Below, piece by piece: positions 12,401-22,945 of a stretch of 64,000 bases of DNA. The first letter of the stretch is position 1; the number at the start of each line of letters is the position of its first letter. The notes below the pieces were generated by a model that was not told the origin of the DNA, did no database searches, and saw only the letters and a list, made by a program, of their open reading frames with translations. This DNA comes from Paragonimus skrjabini miyazakii (taxonomy: Eukaryota > Platyhelminthes > Trematoda > Plagiorchiida > Troglotrematidae), in the NCBI GenBank assembly GCA_014338405.1, contig JTDE01000696.1, positions 117,675 to 181,674 on the forward strand, written 5' to 3'. The position numbers and the translations under genes were made by a program.

Positions 12401-15400
12401 AGCTGCCCAGTGCATTTGAGGACTTTCGAGACGATTTTTGGTGATGGAAGCAAGTATTTTGTGGAACTGTTTTGGATTAACGCTCTACCTGATACGCAGG
12501 CTGGTTGTTACCCCCACTCGCTGAACCACACATCTGCTGTGGCCTGGTTACTCGTCGTGTGTTCTCTAAAACTCATATGCGCTCCAGGTTACTTTATTTG
12601 CTGTCATTAACTATGTTATGTTTTGCCGAAGTGAGTTCCTGAGCCCGAGTCGTCATGGTTACCTGAACAGGAGATACTTGTTTACAAGAAGCTGTTAGTG
12701 GTCATTAAACAAGCTGAAGCACCAAACCAACAAAACTCACTGAGTTCTTTGGGCTAATATCTAAATGTACTTCAGAGAAACGTTAATTTAGCCGCAGTTA
12801 ACGCTTTTGATGCATATGTACCTAACAGACTATCTGCCAAATAACGCACTTTAAACATAAGCGGTGTTCAGTTTACACTTGTCATAGTGCATCCTGTAAT
12901 TACCACTTTCCATTCAGAAGCCCATCTGAAGATTTCTGGGCAGTCAGTTCAATTCTAAGCATCCATCAGTGTAGTCCTTCACGAAGTGAGAATGATTCCG
13001 TTCACAATGTTATGTTTATAAGAATCAAAAGTGGTGTAGGGAGGAGTGACTTGATTGGTAGACGTAGAGCACAGCACAGGTGAAGCAAACTGTTGCAAAT
13101 GGAAATAAATGGAAACAGTTCCACTTCAACTGGGCCACAATCAGCAAAAGGTTTGTTGTGAGTTAGGCAAACTGTGATAAAAACTCCATTCGTATTAGCA
13201 ATTCACAACGACGCTGAAACACTTGAAACGCCTATTCAAGTAGCTACCATAACTGCCAGCAATGTCAAATTTGATCCAAATGCGTCATAATGCCATCCAG
13301 TTATCGAAAAGCGAAGTGTTTTCTTGAGAACAATTTATTCTAACACGTGGGAAATCCGTTACAAGTGTTTCACTTCAAGTCTAATTCAACGTGTTGAGTT
13401 CCAGACTAGTAAAAGTGCTGCATATACTGTGAATTGCCAAAACCGATCAGAATGACCGAAGTTTGGCAACATTACTAGCAGTGATAAAAGTATTTATTTG
13501 AACTAAGCATCAAGGTCGACTTAAACTACATCGTTTTAGCAATGCCTGCCCAGTATAATAAAGATTACTTACAGTCGAAGTGGGGGTTTGTTTGTGTCTC
13601 CTCCGTGGTTGTTCTGAACCTATTTGCCCTCTCCTCTAGAGTGTGAACTACGAAAACTCTTATCAAACCAAGACAAGTGTCGCTACCTTAAATGTCCAAA
13701 CCAAAATTCATTCAAGGGACAGCAAAACATTGTGTACCGTTCACTAACTTCAACACTAAGCAGGAAAACAGGTATACTACTGATTGATTTCATTTCTGCT
13801 ACTCTAATCAATCTCATAACGTCTGACAGGAATACGACAACAAATTCGTGCAAAAATGCAAGAAATATCAACCAAAGAACATGCATGTGTATAAACATTC
13901 AGGCAGTCGCACAGCACATTTACTTGTTTTGGCGTACACATTGTAGCCCATGTTTAGCACTTAGCAAGACTTACACGACTTTGAGTAACTGAAAATTCCT
14001 GCTGCACTCAGTCACACTGAACGTTGAACTGGAATCCACGCAGTGGCCAAGCTCTAACTGATATTTAATAAACGACGAAGAGATTGTACTCTACTTTCCA
14101 CGAAAGTTACTGCTCATTTGATGACTGAACTATTAACGCTTGCTACTCCTGTGAGAGGACTTGTCAGCAGTTCAGTGTTGCTAACTATGCAGCTTCTCAC
14201 ATTTGACATGCTGCTAGTTTTCCCATTCACTTTTTACATATCTGCTGCTTAATTTTGGTGTCACCGTCTGGCGTTCAGTTTTAAACTAAACGTGGTTAGC
14301 TTCCACGAAAACAATTCTGCGCGCGACTAGCTTGTGTGAATTCCATCAATAAAATTTTAGAACATGCTGTTTATCAAACACAGGTGTTACAAGTATAGGT
14401 TAAAGGAGGGTTTATTGCTACATTTCCAGAAGGTCAATCAGTTTAGTGGAGAATTCGGCGCTGCTCCATTGTCTGTTTTCACTCGTCTAACCGACAGTGT
14501 CCACGCAGAACAGTGGATTATTTGGAGGCAGTGCATAAACAAATCCATATTCAGAAAATCAATTGATGCCCATGGTTAAGTGTAAGCTGTGAGTCTCGGA
14601 ATCATATGAAACGAGCTTTCTCACGCTCGTTGCTTTCAAAGTTGTCTACAAAACTAATGCATAGTGAATCTCCATCAAGTCGGCCTAATGTAAGCACACT
14701 GCTGCTGGTAGTGCTGAGCTCAGACTTGTTTCACTTATGTGGTTCTGTTGAGAGATTTTGTTGACTGGTATGCCCAACAGTTACATCACTTAGCTCCATT
14801 TTTTCACATAGATTACGTCTTGGAAATTCAGTAAAACAGATGTCTTGCATCCACGTGCCCTCCAGAGTGGCTGCGCAAACAACTTCCCCAGATAATCGTC
14901 ATTTACAACCGGCAGTCCTTTTGGCGCTGCATCTTTCTGACTTCAGCTGCAATTTACACTCTGTTTAGTTGAAACTGCACTGGGATTTAATTTGGATCAA
15001 AAATTGCATACTCATGACTCTTGTTTTCATCTGTTCTGCGTGCAACCGTGTTTGTCTGTGAGTCTCTTTTTTTGTCTTATGTGGACCGCCGGATCGAAAC
15101 GTGACTGACTTGTTGCGTTTTCGGGATAGCTCCAGGTCTTTTGTTCTTTTCATTCAGCTACGGTTTCTATATTTACAAAGTCAAAATAAACAACACTGGG
15201 ATTATTACCACCAACTGTGACTGTAGTTTATAGTAAATGCTTTGTTACGGCTTCACGAATCATCTCTTTTGTATTGTTTGTATCATATGTTGAAGGCAGC
15301 TGTGTATATCGGATCATAAAATCATACTAGACCAGCCAACAACAAAGTGCACCAGAATAATTCACTGTATCGGTTAACAGTAGTCAGCACATAGTTCAAA

Positions 15401-16370
15401 ATGTGGTTTTCCTTTCCCTAGGTCAGAAGGCAGAACAGACGTAACAGATGAACGTTAGAACGTAGAAATCTAAACTTGGGGGAATCAAATAACCATGCAG
15501 TGTAAATACACTGTATGGTTACGTTTGCGGGGTGAATATGTAACGCAACATGTCAGAGACACAAGAGGAACGTGTGATTGCACTCCTTTACAGATTATTT
15601 GACATTATAAAGACGAATCGGTAAACAAACTACTATGATATGTTCTATTGTGTCATGATGTACCGTTCAAAATCGCTGTTGTTCCTGTATACGTCAACAG
15701 CTATCCTAAGCTCTCTTTCGGCTAAACCCTTTGAACAACGTTCATTTAGTATGCTACAAACCTTCCCTTTAGGTCATATTTTTATGTAGATAGGACAAAC
15801 TTATTGAGGCTGATCCTTTTTCAGCTTGATTTACGACCTAAATATTTGTCGAGAACCATCTGAATATCTTGATCTATGAACAGTCATACAATAAACCTCG
15901 TTTCTGATGCAGAGCACAGAGAAGAGTGGTCGTTTCTTGAGTGAAACAATAAACAAGAACTTTCAATCTTTTCATTATCAACAAGGGACATTACATTAAC
16001 ATAACCGTAGAAATCAATTCTTTTAATCATTGTAAGAAATCAGTCAAATTCAAGTTTACTCAATAATATATCTTCTAACAGAGTACCTACAGATAATCCC
16101 ATGATAAACCCAGTTGAAACTGCATTGCATTATCAGTGCGTATCCCAGATGGAACAGCATCAGCAGTGAACATGAAAATTACTATGCACGTTCTATATAG
16201 ACTGAATACTGAGAGTCAGTCCACTCACCATATTGTTAAACGATAGACTACTAGAAAAAACATGTCCACACGTGACACGTGCTGTCCCAGCCAAGCCACA
16301 AAGCCATAAATGAAGCTTGGAAGTTTCATATCTGGACTCAGTCACTCACCCAACTCACTGTGTTAAGTGG
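9490..16370. other. No gene recognised
   Basis: Long AT-rich stretch. A 122-codon open frame at 13,624-13,992 has no recognisable motif or supporting splice sites. A 14-bp unit, 'gatgtaccagtggt', is directly duplicated at 11,461-11,488. Nothing else is supportable. Confidence 0.4.
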
Positions 16371-16372
16371 AA

Positions 16373-16450
16373 TCCATCAAATCATCCAGGAGACTGACTG
16401 CCTAAGCAGGATGTCTCATTCATTTTGTGATGAAATCCATCAACGTTGCC
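16373..16450 (+). repeat. Dispersed repeat, copy 2
   Basis: Partner of 8,818-8,895: 'ccatcaaatcatccag' ... 'taagcaggat' ... 'aatccatcaacg'. A tRNA-like 'ggttcaaatc' lies about 180 bases further right, much as a tRNA-like sequence lies near copy 1. The two pairs may belong to one composite element. Confidence 0.5.
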
Positions 16451-18184
16451 AACGTACAGTGGAACTCTGTCTTTTAACCTACCTATCAGTAATAAACTTT
16501 CAATACTTATCGGTACGATTAAAATATTCCAGCATGAGCTGCGTTCAGAATAGACATTTCTGGCAGGGTGTCCTAATTCGGCTAGCAAAGTACTTGGCTT
16601 GTAGGATCATTTCGTTTGTAATATTGGTTCAAATCTAGATTTCTCGCAACCATACCTCTTTTAAATTTTCAAATCTTCCAAGCCGTTTATCCTCGGTGCA
16701 ATGTGTTTGTAGTATCCTATTGCAGCAACTTCTTGTTCGGCAAAAGTCTTATCCAGGAAACCTACCTTTTACTTCCAGCTGGTGAGAGATTTACTAACTA
16801 TGTCCAATTGCTATCGACTAGCATTCGGTTGTGTCCGCGGGATAGTTGAATAGTTCGCCCATATGTCTTCCTAGTGAATTTACTGTGGCAGAGTCACCAC
16901 ACAGAAGTCAACCTATTACATTCAAATCAGTCTTCAGTGTTTGAGCTTTGGATATCAGTATGCTGAGCTAGATAGTACTTTGGTGAGTCTGGTGAAAAGA
17001 CACTGGCCGGATGAGGAACCCTCACCGAAGATATCGTAACCAACTGGCATCAGAAAATAAACAGTGATAACCGTAATAAACTGTTTGAATCATTACTAGT
17101 GAGTTGTGAACAAGACGTTCTCTTTTCGGCGGTTTCAAACGAGCAAACCGTTATAAACTCCTGTAAATTTTTGTACAACAATGTGCATTGTAATGATCCA
17201 CAATGGATTAATCTCTGTGAACAAAAAGCAAACTTACTCTTAGAATTTAAATTATACTTCATATTATTATTATTATGTTATTGTATATGTTGCAAAACTT
17301 CGGTTACACTATCTTCGAGTGGTAAAATACATAAAGATAACCTTGAAATCGCACGCGATGAACTTCAATTGAAATGAAGCATTGACTTTCTCTGAACTAA
17401 TCCATTAACACGGTTAGGAGACAAACATTGTTAAATAACGTTCCGTTTATTTTCGTCGGTAGTGTACATAAGAGCATTGGTTATCCATATAAAGCGCAAG
17501 GCGGCAAGAACGGCGATCAGGATCATTTTCACGACAATGATATTTGGCTGTGTCAAAACCATTGAGCGCAGGTCAATATTCGCTCCTGTTTAGGCAGCCT
17601 AGCTTCCATGACTGTCAAAAGCCTCTGGTTTCGAGTACTTTATAACATACTGAACGAACTAAGTTCTTCAATTAAATGACCTGTATCCTATAAGCGTTTA
17701 GCAGTAAAAACGCTGGGTTCCAAACTTGTCGTAGAGTTACTAATGTGACTCGCCTCATAACGCTCGGCAACCACCTAAGGATGTGTCCCGCTATCCGTTG
17801 TCATAAGCTCTGGTCCGTCCTGCGATTTTACTTATCCCCGCAAAGTGAAGATGTATTGGTAAATTAAATACGGCAGAATTGTTCATAAGATCATTACCGG
17901 AAACATGACGGACGATGTTGTGAGTTGAGAACAATATTTGCAATCCAGCAACGGGATGGTTACGAATTAGGGTCAATTGCAATTTCTGCTACGTGGTCAT
18001 CTTTGTATGTCAGACCCAAACAATTCTGCTGCTCGCCTGAAATCTGGTCACCTGTGGTTAAGGGCGAATCCCTATAAAATGTTTGGAAAAACATTGACCA
18101 ATGAAACGTTCTTTAGAAATTCTTCATTCGAAAATATGCACCAGACTCGAGTTTCGATTTTGTTTTAACCCGTCAGTAGTGCAA
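16451..18184. other. No gene recognised
   Basis: Short open frames only. The plus-strand frame at 17,099-17,377 encodes a hydrophobic Leu/Cys-rich stretch near its middle, but nothing identifies it. Confidence 0.4.
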
Positions 18185-18495
18185 TCTCAGCAGTACTTGC
18201 AAACGAATGTGACTGAGCGTTCAAATATAGAAAATTCACCCATGCCAAATGTGAGGTTATTGACACAGTGGTCAGCATGGCTGCTTCGTGAAAATGTGGT
18301 CAGAATTCTAGTCTAGACTGTGCCAAGGACATGCACCGCTGACATGCTCTGTTAAGAGGGAAACTCAAGTCCAGCGCTTCTTATCGAAAGGGGGCAACTG
18401 GAAATTCTGTGAGAATTTAACAGCTTGGGCCAATCGTAAGTGATGTTCAATTTGTGCGAAATCAAAATCCTTTACCACTCATTGAAAATTATTTT
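18185..18495 (+). mobile_element. tRNA-headed SINE-like repeat, near full-length copy
   Basis: The most complete copy in the window. Its block order is: leader 'cgaatgtgactgagcg', 'atgtgaggttattgac', tRNA-like head 'cagtggtcagcatggct', box-B-like 'ttctagtctagactgtg', hammerhead segment (18,333-18,377), 'cttatcgaaaggggg', 'ggaaattctgtgagaat', and a tail 'gatgttcaatttgtgcg'. Family membership is directly visible against the copies at 22.4, 22.8, 40.9, 44.9 and 52.1 kb. A PLE remnant begins about 155 bases to the right, on the opposite strand. Confidence 0.65.
18333..18377 (+). ncRNA. Hammerhead-ribozyme-like segment (decayed)
   Basis: Order: stem I strand GCACCG, CUGACAU in place of CUGAUGA, a CUCU/AGAG-type stem II, an intact GAAAC, a short stem III, GUC, then CAGCGC. 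The stem I arms pair at only four of six positions and the CUGAUGA box is broken at its end, so catalysis is unlikely. Confidence 0.5.
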
Positions 18496-18649
18496 TTCCT
18501 ACCGATACTACCGTCGGTCAAACCATACGAAGCAGAATTTGCATTAGGCCACGGTTTTAAATCATGGGAACAAGCAAGTAAAATTTACGATACTGGCCAC
18601 CCCATACTGCCTTCTGATAGACCGCTAGCTGCAGTCAACCACTTTTAAG

Positions 18650-19150
18650 CCGACCAATCAAAATACCTGAAAATGACAGCCTCATCTATATCTCTTGTTC
18701 ACAATAAAGAGTTTAATTTGGGTGATCTGCTTTCAGATGTCTGTAAAGTTGGTTAGAATGACTGTTATCCCTAAATCCTAACATATCGTCAACATGTTGT
18801 TTGATTCGTGACGTTATCAATGGGTTTCGAACTTTATCGTTTAACCATCCTCAGGAATATATCAACCAAGGTCGGGCCCAAAGGACTGCCCACATCACCA
18901 GTCCTTTTGCAAAGAGTGACGTTAAAATAAAAACAAATAACCTCGTTGCATAAAACAAACGTATCTCTAAGATAATGAGTTAGAACACTGTGTGATAGAT
19001 TATGGCAGGAAACAAACGTACATAGAAAATCAGCAGTCTCACGCCAGGGTATATTTGTGAATAACGAATCGACATCAAAGAAATACCTTTTAGTGTAAAT
19101 TAGGGAGAAAATATTCAGAAGTCTGACCAACTCAAATAAGCAACAGAAGC
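18650..19150 (-). pseudogene. Penelope-like element reverse transcriptase remnant
   Basis: Read right to left. An FDVDSLFTNIP motif (the first catalytic-Asp block of PLE reverse transcriptases) and a following amphipathic 'RETADFLCTFV' helix lie within the open frame 18,834-19,130. GSPLGPTLVDIFL, the fingers/palm motif, comes next. After a frame change, HVDDM stands where the catalytic YVDD should be, followed by an 'LYRHL..DHPN' block, as in PLE enzymes. PLEs copy themselves by target-primed reverse transcription and normally carry a GIY-YIG endonuclease after the RT. None is visible here, so the copy is truncated as well as frameshifted. Assignment to PLE rests on the FDV.SLFTN and GSPLGP motifs. 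Confidence 0.8.
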
Positions 19151-20330
19151 TGAAACTTGGTTTTTCTCTCTAGGAATCGTCCTAAATTACTAGTGTATTT
19201 TCATTTACTTGAGAATTCATTAGATTCGTAGCATTATTGTGGTCTTTACAACTGTTGTAAACCTCAAAAGCGGTACAGAAATCTGTTTTCAGTGGACATC
19301 TTTCAGACGAACTAAGGACCAATGGGTGCCGAAACAGACAAGTTAACTAGGTCCCGGTGATTTTCGACTTCAGTCTTGATCCCATATATTGACTGTTGAT
19401 TTTGTTTGCCGAAAAACTGACGATTAAGAAGGGTGTCATTTCGATTCATCAAAACACCCTTAGATTTACACATCCAGTTAAATGATGCTGTACCGCCATT
19501 TACTCGCTTTCTCAACCGCGGAATTTCTCTCAACAATATGGCCACGAGATATGTTCCCGTCAGTCGAATGCAAATTGTATGCAGTCGGCCACAGACAGCC
19601 CATCGACTTACATTTAAATATTTTACGTAACTAGCGTCTGGCGCGCGCGTACCCTGACACGGTCAACCATTCACACCCAGTTGTCAACCGCCTGGTTTAT
19701 TGTGGCACATACGATTGTTGCAACCCGAAGTAGGTTATCTAACCCTCGCAGTCGCATGCAACCATGACGACGATCCTGTCACACAAACACACATGTGACT
19801 TAAAAATGCGGGTACAGCTTCAAACGTTACATCAGGAACAACAAGACTGTCGAACAGGCACTATGTTGGGACCAATCTTTTGAATAGTTTTGGTACGAAA
19901 TGAAACAGCTGTGGGAGGAAAAATTTTACTTTGTCCAATCGGGTGCTAATTGAGTTTGACAACGGCTTGTATTTGGGTTACGTCTGCAGTTGTTACGCAA
20001 ACTTGTGCCCAATATCTTGAATGTGTATGCGTCTAGGAAAATCACGTGCTACTGTTACGCTCTCCTCGTACGTACTTGACTGCTTATGGTTATGTGGGTG
20101 GCAGCTGATACCGTTTCTTTGTCCCGAGATAAGGGATAAATGCCACGAATGGAATGTGCGGTAAACCGATCAGTGTGAGTGACGAAGACGAACATGCGTG
20201 TCGACTTGTCAAACCGGTATTTCGCAAGATGATGACAACAGCCGTTGATTTTGTCGATCAGTAGTAAACTAGTGTACGTGTTTCATTGTCAACTGTGGGC
20301 TACCTGGCTTCAATGCTCCGTTTTCGTATA
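19151..20330. other. No gene recognised
   Basis: The stretch next to the PLE remnant may contain its upstream part, but I cannot read PLE motifs in it. Small overlapping open frames at 19,312-19,630 on both strands have no recognisable content. Confidence 0.4.
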
Positions 20331-20339
20331 ATTTCAGTG

Positions 20340-21123
20340 AGATTATAACATAAATGTATACATGTGGAATAAAACGAACCGGATTATAGTTTCATCCGCA
20401 CGACTAAAACTATAAACGGAAATATATACAAACAGTGAGGCGGTCGGGATGAGGCCTGAATAGACCAGACGGCATGGAGGTTAGTTATGTCAGTCTGCTA
20501 ACTCGACAGAAATAAGGCTTACGAATCATCGACTTCTGTACATATAACGTAACACTGAGGAAGAGAATTATAACCACGTGGATGAAACGCAGGGAAATCA
20601 GGTTATAGTAGCGCAGTATAGTCTTAAGTGGTGAATCTACGGCCTATTGTGGTTGAGTATCAAACCGGAGGTGTGAGTTTTCCAACAATCTGCAGAATAA
20701 CTCAGCGCGAGAGGGCGGTACGTCCAAAAGCCCACAACGAACGAACCGGGAATAACATTGGCGACCAGGTGAGTTATACCTCAACTGGATAGGACAAACG
20801 GGCGAGACATGGCAGGCAAAATGGGATGGTCGACCAGATCGGAAGCGAGCTTATTCGAACACTCAGAGGAATAGCTCGACGCGGTCGTGGAATTCGGTCA
20901 AAGGCCACATTGGACATATTACGGAAAACACAAGCGACGAGACGAGCCCTCGCTCGACGGGATCGGACGAACGGGTCAGAAATGGCAGGCGAACCCCCCC
21001 CCGACACCCGGCCTCGGTCACACTCATAAACCGGGCAAAAGTGCACATGACGTGTGAGCGGAAACCGGGGGGTGTTGTGGACTGGAATTCTGACTCATAA
21101 ACGCGGGCGGACGCTAGCGCAGC
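20340..21123. other. CpG-rich block with an LTR/primer-site-like junction
   Basis: From about 20,440, and strongly from 20,700 to 21,120, CpG dinucleotides and GC content rise well above the surrounding DNA. Several frames on both strands stay open simply because stops are rare. At 20,750-20,770 the sequence 'ggaataacattggcgaccag' has the shape of an LTR end (TAACA) followed by a primer-binding site (TGGCGACC). The verified Ty3/gypsy element has the same form at its 5' LTR end (TAACA then TTGGCGAC at 46,588-46,601). Two readings remain open: the 5' leader of an LTR element, or the promoter and 5' UTR of the gene whose first exon may start at 21,124. I found no second LTR. Confidence 0.4.
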
Positions 21124-21294
21124 ATGGTCACAAGCGAGTTGGGCAACAAAATTTGTGCTCTGTCGGACGCCCTTTCCCCATACTATGAACAGTATGGAAA
21201 TGATGGCTGTCGGAGTGTGCATCCTCCGGGAATGAACCAGAAAGACTACACAAATATGTCCTGCACGTACTTTGGCAGGCGTTATTCCGTTAAG
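21124..21294 (+). CDS. Candidate first coding exon, product unknown
   Basis: An ATG in strong context (A at -3, G at +4) opens 57 codons that end exactly at AAG|GTAATT, a good splice donor in phase 0. The peptide is mixed and globular-looking, with Cys and Tyr residues (for example CALSDALSPYYEQYG, then SCTYFGRRY). It has no signal peptide or membrane segment. I do not recognise it, and I could not find a following exon with confidence. The exon sits directly downstream of the CpG-rich block, as a first exon would. It could instead be the start of a gag-like frame of an LTR element, given the TAACA/TGGCGACC junction upstream. Confidence 0.35.
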
Positions 21295-22309
21295 GTAATT
21301 TTCACCGCGGTTGCACATAAGTTGATGCTACGCTCACTACATATAGGTAAATATGTGTTTCTATGGCTACCTTTTCAAGCCAGTGAACTGATATGAAGGG
21401 GAGATATAGTCGGATCAGGATGTCGGTCGCATTCATTTCAGACAAACTGGGTAACTAGTTAATAACTTGTTGGTGGCTTGCTTTGATCAGTAGGTCATGC
21501 TCATCCTTTGACATAACCATGCAGTTTGATCATTGATCCGATCAGTTCTGGAGTGGGGTAAGCATGAAGCTTGAAGAAATCGCTTTCAATGACAAAATAT
21601 TAGGCCAGGTGATCTGTTCTTCTCACGTCGTCCCCTGTGTGCAAGGCGTACTATCGCAGAATAATAACGCATAACAGAAAACCAATGATGTTCTCAGCCA
21701 GAATAAGATAGAACAATATTTCTACTGTGGAACCTTGTGGCCTACCGCCAATCATACAGAATCAGTCGGAAACTGCATCGTTGATTCTGACAATAAAGTG
21801 GTGACCTTGAACGTAACTTGTGGCCCACATGTGTAGTATTTGCCTGAGCAATGCTTTTGAAGTATATTGGACAGGTCAGAGAGGCGGTAGCAATTCGTAA
21901 ATGACAAACACCACCCAATGCAAAGAAGAACTTGTTAGTCGGTGCTAGATTGTCCTAGTAACGGATGCGGGTTGACGTGAGTGTGTGCTGTTATTATCGT
22001 TATCGAGCTTTGCTGTATAAACCCACAGAGTGCAGTTTGTGCCTGGCGAGATGCAACAAAACCTGGTCGAGGGACACATTGGGCAATGCATTGTTTTTAC
22101 CTCCTAGTTCGCGTACAATGTCAACTGGTCTACTCAAACGAAGACCACAAAATAAATAAAAAGATAACTGATTGTTTCATCTTAGTCGAAAGCTTTTGTT
22201 TATTCTTCTTGAGAAGCAGGAAGGTCGATAGATCACAAAAAACCCCTTTTGCAGTACATGTCGTTTGCTGGGCAACGGTTTAAACACCAGTCTTTATTGA
22301 TGAGTACGA
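21295..22309. other. No gene recognised
   Basis: If 21,124-21,294 is a first exon, this is intron. Two overlapping plus-strand frames at 21,965-22,283 have no recognisable content. Confidence 0.35.
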
Positions 22310-22530
22310 GGGGATTTTGCTTTTGCACGAATTGAACATCATTTACGATTGATCCAAGCTGTCACATTCTCACAGAATTTTCAGTCAGCCCCTCTCGACA
22401 AAAAGCATTAGACTTGAATTCTTCTCTTAATAGAGCTCGTCAGTAGTGCATATCTTTTGTCACGGTCGAGACTAGAATTCCGAACGCGTTTTCGAAAAGC
22501 AACCGTGTTGACCATTGTGCCACGAATGAA
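22310..22530 (-). mobile_element. tRNA-headed SINE-like repeat, minus copy
   Basis: Read on the minus strand: 'cacaatggtcaacacggttgc' (tRNA-like head), a box-B-like 'ggaattctagtctcg', 'accgtgacaaaagatatg', hammerhead segment (22,405-22,449), 'gtcgagaggggctgactg', 'aaaattctgtgagaatg', and a tail 'gatgttcaattcgtgc'. The tail matches the copy at 18,185-18,495 closely. It faces a plus-strand copy some 210 bases away. Confidence 0.65.
22405..22449 (-). ncRNA. Hammerhead-ribozyme-like segment (decayed)
   Basis: Minus strand: GCACTA, CUGACGA (intact CUGANGA box), stem II region, GAAUUC where GAAAC is expected, GUC, then TAATGC. Stem I pairs at five of six positions. The loss of the GAAA box makes cleavage unlikely. 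Confidence 0.55.
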
Positions 22531-22744
22531 TAACGATATGCAGGTAATCGGATCGATTGTGAATGATGTTCAAGTTATACAAAACCATAATACCCTGCTA
22601 CTTGTCAGTAAACAAAATGTAGTTTAACAAGCCAGTTAGTCCCTTGATTTCAGTTTGGAGAGGTTTGGGTTGTGGGGTCATAGGTCGGAGTTAACAGGAC
22701 AGTTATTTTGCTTTCTTTCAAAGCGATCTGATGACCTGAGCATT

Positions 22745-22945
22745 AATCATAAGCGAATGTGGCTGACCGTTTAAATTTAACAATTCGGTCGTGTCTAATG
22801 TGAGATCATTGCCGCAGTGTTAAACGCGGTTGCCTCCTACAAACTTGGTCGGAGTTTTAGTCCCGCTTGTGATAAGAATATGCACTACTGACGTGCTCTG
22901 TTAAGAAGTAAATTATTGTCTAGTGTTTTTATTTGGAAAAGGCTG
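22745..22945 (+). mobile_element. tRNA-headed SINE-like repeat, plus copy
   Basis: Blocks in family order: 'gaatgtggctgaccg', 'aattcggtcgtgtctaatg', 'gcagtgttaaacgcggttgc' (head), 'cttggtcggagttttagtcc' (box-B-like), hammerhead segment (22,882-22,926), then 'ggaaaaggctgact'. The tail is cut short compared with the copy at 18.2 kb. Confidence 0.6.
22882..22926 (+). ncRNA. Hammerhead-ribozyme-like segment (decayed)
   Basis: GCACTA, CUGACGU (last A of the box lost), a CUCU/AGAA stem II, a degenerate GUAAAU at the GAAA position, then GUC and TAGTGT. Five of six stem I positions pair, one more as G-U. The core is not intact. Confidence 0.5.

Noticed and set aside
20863..21318. 151-codon minus-strand open frame
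   Set aside because: Lies in the CpG-rich block, where all frames tend to be open; no motif, and it overlaps a better plus-strand candidate.
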